Assembly (NCBI RefSeq): GCF_021168455.1
Contig: NZ_JAJOZR010000006.1
Span: forward strand, 186,001 to 250,000
Source: Ferranicluibacter quercicola
GTDB lineage: Bacteria; Pseudomonadota; Alphaproteobacteria; Rhizobiales; Rhizobiaceae
Reading direction: 5' to 3'
DNA length: 64,000 nucleotides
The position numbers and the translations under genes are program-made. Each line of letters opens with the position of its first letter. Position 1 is the first letter of the stretch. A model generated the notes under the pieces. It saw nothing but the letters and a program-made list of their open reading frames with translations, ran no database searches and was not told the origin of the DNA. Below, piece after piece: positions 62,485 to 64,000 of the stretch.

Positions 62485-63801
62485 ATGCCATCCATTGAAC
62501 AACAGATCTCAGACCGTGTCGAGGCAGCGCAGGAGCGGATTGTCCAGACGCTGAGCGACCTCGTCGCCTTCCCGTCCGTTGTCAAGTCGAACCCGAAGGA
62601 GGCCGGTCCGGGCGAGCGGGACTGCCAGCGCTACCTTCAGACGCGGCTTGAAGCGATTGGCTTCACCACAGATCTCTGGGATCCGGACGGTCCGGCTCTC
62701 TATGCCAAATATGAAGGTCGCCCCGGCGCCAACAAAGGGCGTACCTTTGAGGGACGCCCCAATCTCGGGGGGACGCTGAAGGGAGCTGGCGGCGGCCGCT
62801 CGATCATGCTGACCGGCCATATCGACGTCGTGCCACCCGGTGCCGCCGAGCATTGGACGACCGATCCGTTCGTGCCGGTGCTAAAAGACGGCTTCCTGCA
62901 TGGCCGTGGGACCGTCGACATGAAAGGCGGTGTCGCCTGCATGCTGATGGCGGTCGAGATCCTCAAGGAGATGGGTTTAGAGCTGAAGGGCGATGTCGTC
63001 TTCACCACCGTGGTCGACGAGGAAATCGGCGGCATGGGCTCCCTCGCCATGGTTGATCGCGGCTTCAAGGCCGACGCCGGCATCATGACGGAGCCGACCG
63101 CTAACCGCATCGCGCCGCTGTGCCACGGCATTCTCTGGGGCAGGATCATCATCGACGGGATCGGTGGCCATGCCGAGCTGACGCCGAATTCCTGGTACAC
63201 GAGCGGCCCGGTCGATGCTGTACAACTCTGCCGCCAGATGCTCGACGGCATCGACATCCTCAACCGTCGCTGGATGTTCGACCCCAAGAAGAACCATCCC
63301 CTGATGGACCTGCCGAACCAAATCATCGTCACCCAGATGACTGCCGGCGAGCACCCGTCGTCGATGGCCGGTCGTGCCGAGATCATCATCGACGCGCAAT
63401 ACTTGCCGAGCGAAAAGGACGAATTCGCTCTTGGCGGCCATGTAAAGCGCGAGATCGAAGAGCATGTCCGCAACGTCTGCCAGGCAGATCCCTATCTGCG
63501 TGAGCATCCAGCCCGCGTTGAGTGGATCCTCGATGCCGATTGCGCCGAGATCCCAGCCGACAGCCCGTTCGTGACGATCTTTCAGCAGGCGGTGGAGATG
63601 GCGGACCTATCGCCGAAACTCTCCGGCTTCGGTGCACATAGCGATATTGGCCTGCCGACGGGACTAGGCAACACGCCGACAGTCAATTTCGGACCCGGCG
63701 ATCCGGCCCAGGCGCACCAGCCAAACGAGCGCGTCGCGGTTCGCGACCTCATTGACTGCACCAAAGCTATTGCGCTAGCGGTGCAGAAGTGGTGCAACTG
63801 A
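62485..63801 (+). CDS. M20 family metallo-amidohydrolase/peptidase (ArgE/DapE-like)
   Basis: A 438-residue M20 metallohydrolase. Metal ligands His112 (GHIDVVPPG), Asp145 (GRGTVDMKGG) and Glu180, with catalytic Asp114 and Glu179 (DEEIGG), are present; the TEPT and late FGAHSD histidine motifs follow. It is cytoplasmic and cleaves N-acyl, N-carbamoyl or peptide bonds. Co-translated with a ribose-type importer, it suggests that the imported compound is an acylated or amide-linked molecule rather than a plain sugar. The last 199 bp of the window hold no recognised gene. Confidence 0.9.
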   Translation: MPSIEQQISDRVEAAQERIVQTLSDLVAFPSVVKSNPKEAGPGERDCQRYLQTRLEAIGFTTDLWDPDGPALYAKYEGRPGANKGRTFEGRPNLGGTLKGAGGGRSIMLTGHIDVVPPGAAEHWTTDPFVPVLKDGFLHGRGTVDMKGGVACMLMAVEILKEMGLELKGDVVFTTVVDEEIGGMGSLAMVDRGFKADAGIMTEPTANRIAPLCHGILWGRIIIDGIGGHAELTPNSWYTSGPVDAVQLCRQMLDGIDILNRRWMFDPKKNHPLMDLPNQIIVTQMTAGEHPSSMAGRAEIIIDAQYLPSEKDEFALGGHVKREIEEHVRNVCQADPYLREHPARVEWILDADCAEIPADSPFVTIFQQAVEMADLSPKLSGFGAHSDIGLPTGLGNTPTVNFGPGDPAQAHQPNERVAVRDLIDCTKAIALAVQKWCN

Positions 63802-64000
63802 GCGGAATACCCGAGCGACCCCGATCAGCTATCAGTAAGAGATCGTCGAGAGAGATCAGGCCAAGCCGGCGTTGGCAGCCTGCGTCAAAACGGATCCAGT
63901 GAAGAGATACCGGCTCGCCGGAGATACACAATATTGCTGCTGGGGTTATCCGATCCTGGCAGCAGACCGGTGCGAGTATAGGGGTCATGCCCGCCTGACT

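Noticed and set aside
63767..63988. 73-codon minus-strand frame with a CBS-like end (RRLGLISLDDLL)
   Set aside because: The similarity is limited to about 12 residues, the rest lacks CBS features, and it overlaps the end of the M20 gene; not annotated.
1..64000. CRISPR arrays, rRNA genes and replication origins
   Set aside because: No regularly spaced direct repeats, no rRNA-like stretches and no replication initiator genes or iterons were seen on reading the window.

Overview
The window looks like a high-GC alphaproteobacterial replicon of the Rhizobiales type (Rhizobium/Agrobacterium/Shinella-like). The inference rests on the coding style (GTGA/ATGA overlaps, strong GGAGG sites), on the density of sugar and oligopeptide ABC transporters, and on the families present (DUF993, FrcA-like single-domain ATPases, ribitol dehydrogenase, GMC and Gfo/Idh/MocA oxidoreductases). 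No rRNA, intact tRNA, replication or housekeeping gene is visible, so an accessory region of a chromosome, chromid or megaplasmid is likely. Species cannot be named from the sequence alone.

The window holds five self-contained catabolic modules, each with its own regulator and ABC importer. (1) 1-14186: a sugar or polyol module with two Gfo/Idh/MocA dehydrogenases, two TIM-barrel isomerases, an alpha/beta hydrolase, a ribulose-phosphate-epimerase homologue, ROK and PfkB kinases, a LsrF/FbaB-type class I aldolase, a DeoR regulator and a CUT1 importer. (2) 14319-21336: ribitol uptake and catabolism, with a LacI regulator, periplasmic binding protein, FrcA-type ATPase, permease, ribitol 2-dehydrogenase and a D-ribulokinase-type FGGY kinase; the expected product is D-ribulose 5-phosphate. 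(3) 26814-44494: a large, apparently uncharacterised module. It has a DUF993 TIM-barrel protein divergent from a LacI regulator with two matching palindromic operators, then Gfo/Idh dehydrogenase, class I CoA-transferase, enoyl-CoA hydratase, aldehyde dehydrogenase, a GtsABCD-like glucose-type importer, two GMC flavoenzymes, an SDR, a glycerate 2-kinase and a DUF336-like protein. (4) 44786-56204: an amine or amino-acid-derivative module with a Dpp/Gsi-type importer (including a fused double ATPase), two amidohydrolases, a SelA/DgaE-like PLP lyase, RidA and IclR. (5) 56712-63801: a ribose-type importer with two permeases, an M20 amidohydrolase, a GATase-like protein and a regulator that joins a LacI helix-turn-helix to a PfkB sugar kinase.

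Between modules 2 and 3 (about 21340-26800) lies a visibly more AT-rich plasticity zone. It holds a PIN-toxin/HTH-antitoxin pair, a frameshifted IS630-type transposase fused to a response-regulator remnant, an orphan glycosyltransferase-like gene, an IS110 remnant and the tail of a HigA antitoxin.

Recurrent regulatory architecture is visible. Strong hairpins follow the binding-protein gene in four of the five importers (12304-12340, 16675-16704, 35674-35692, 48521-48541). Palindromes sit in the divergent promoter regions next to the LacI and DeoR regulators. The best candidates for new biology are the module 3 pathway, the LacI-PfkB fusion, and the PLP lyase/RidA/deacetylase module.
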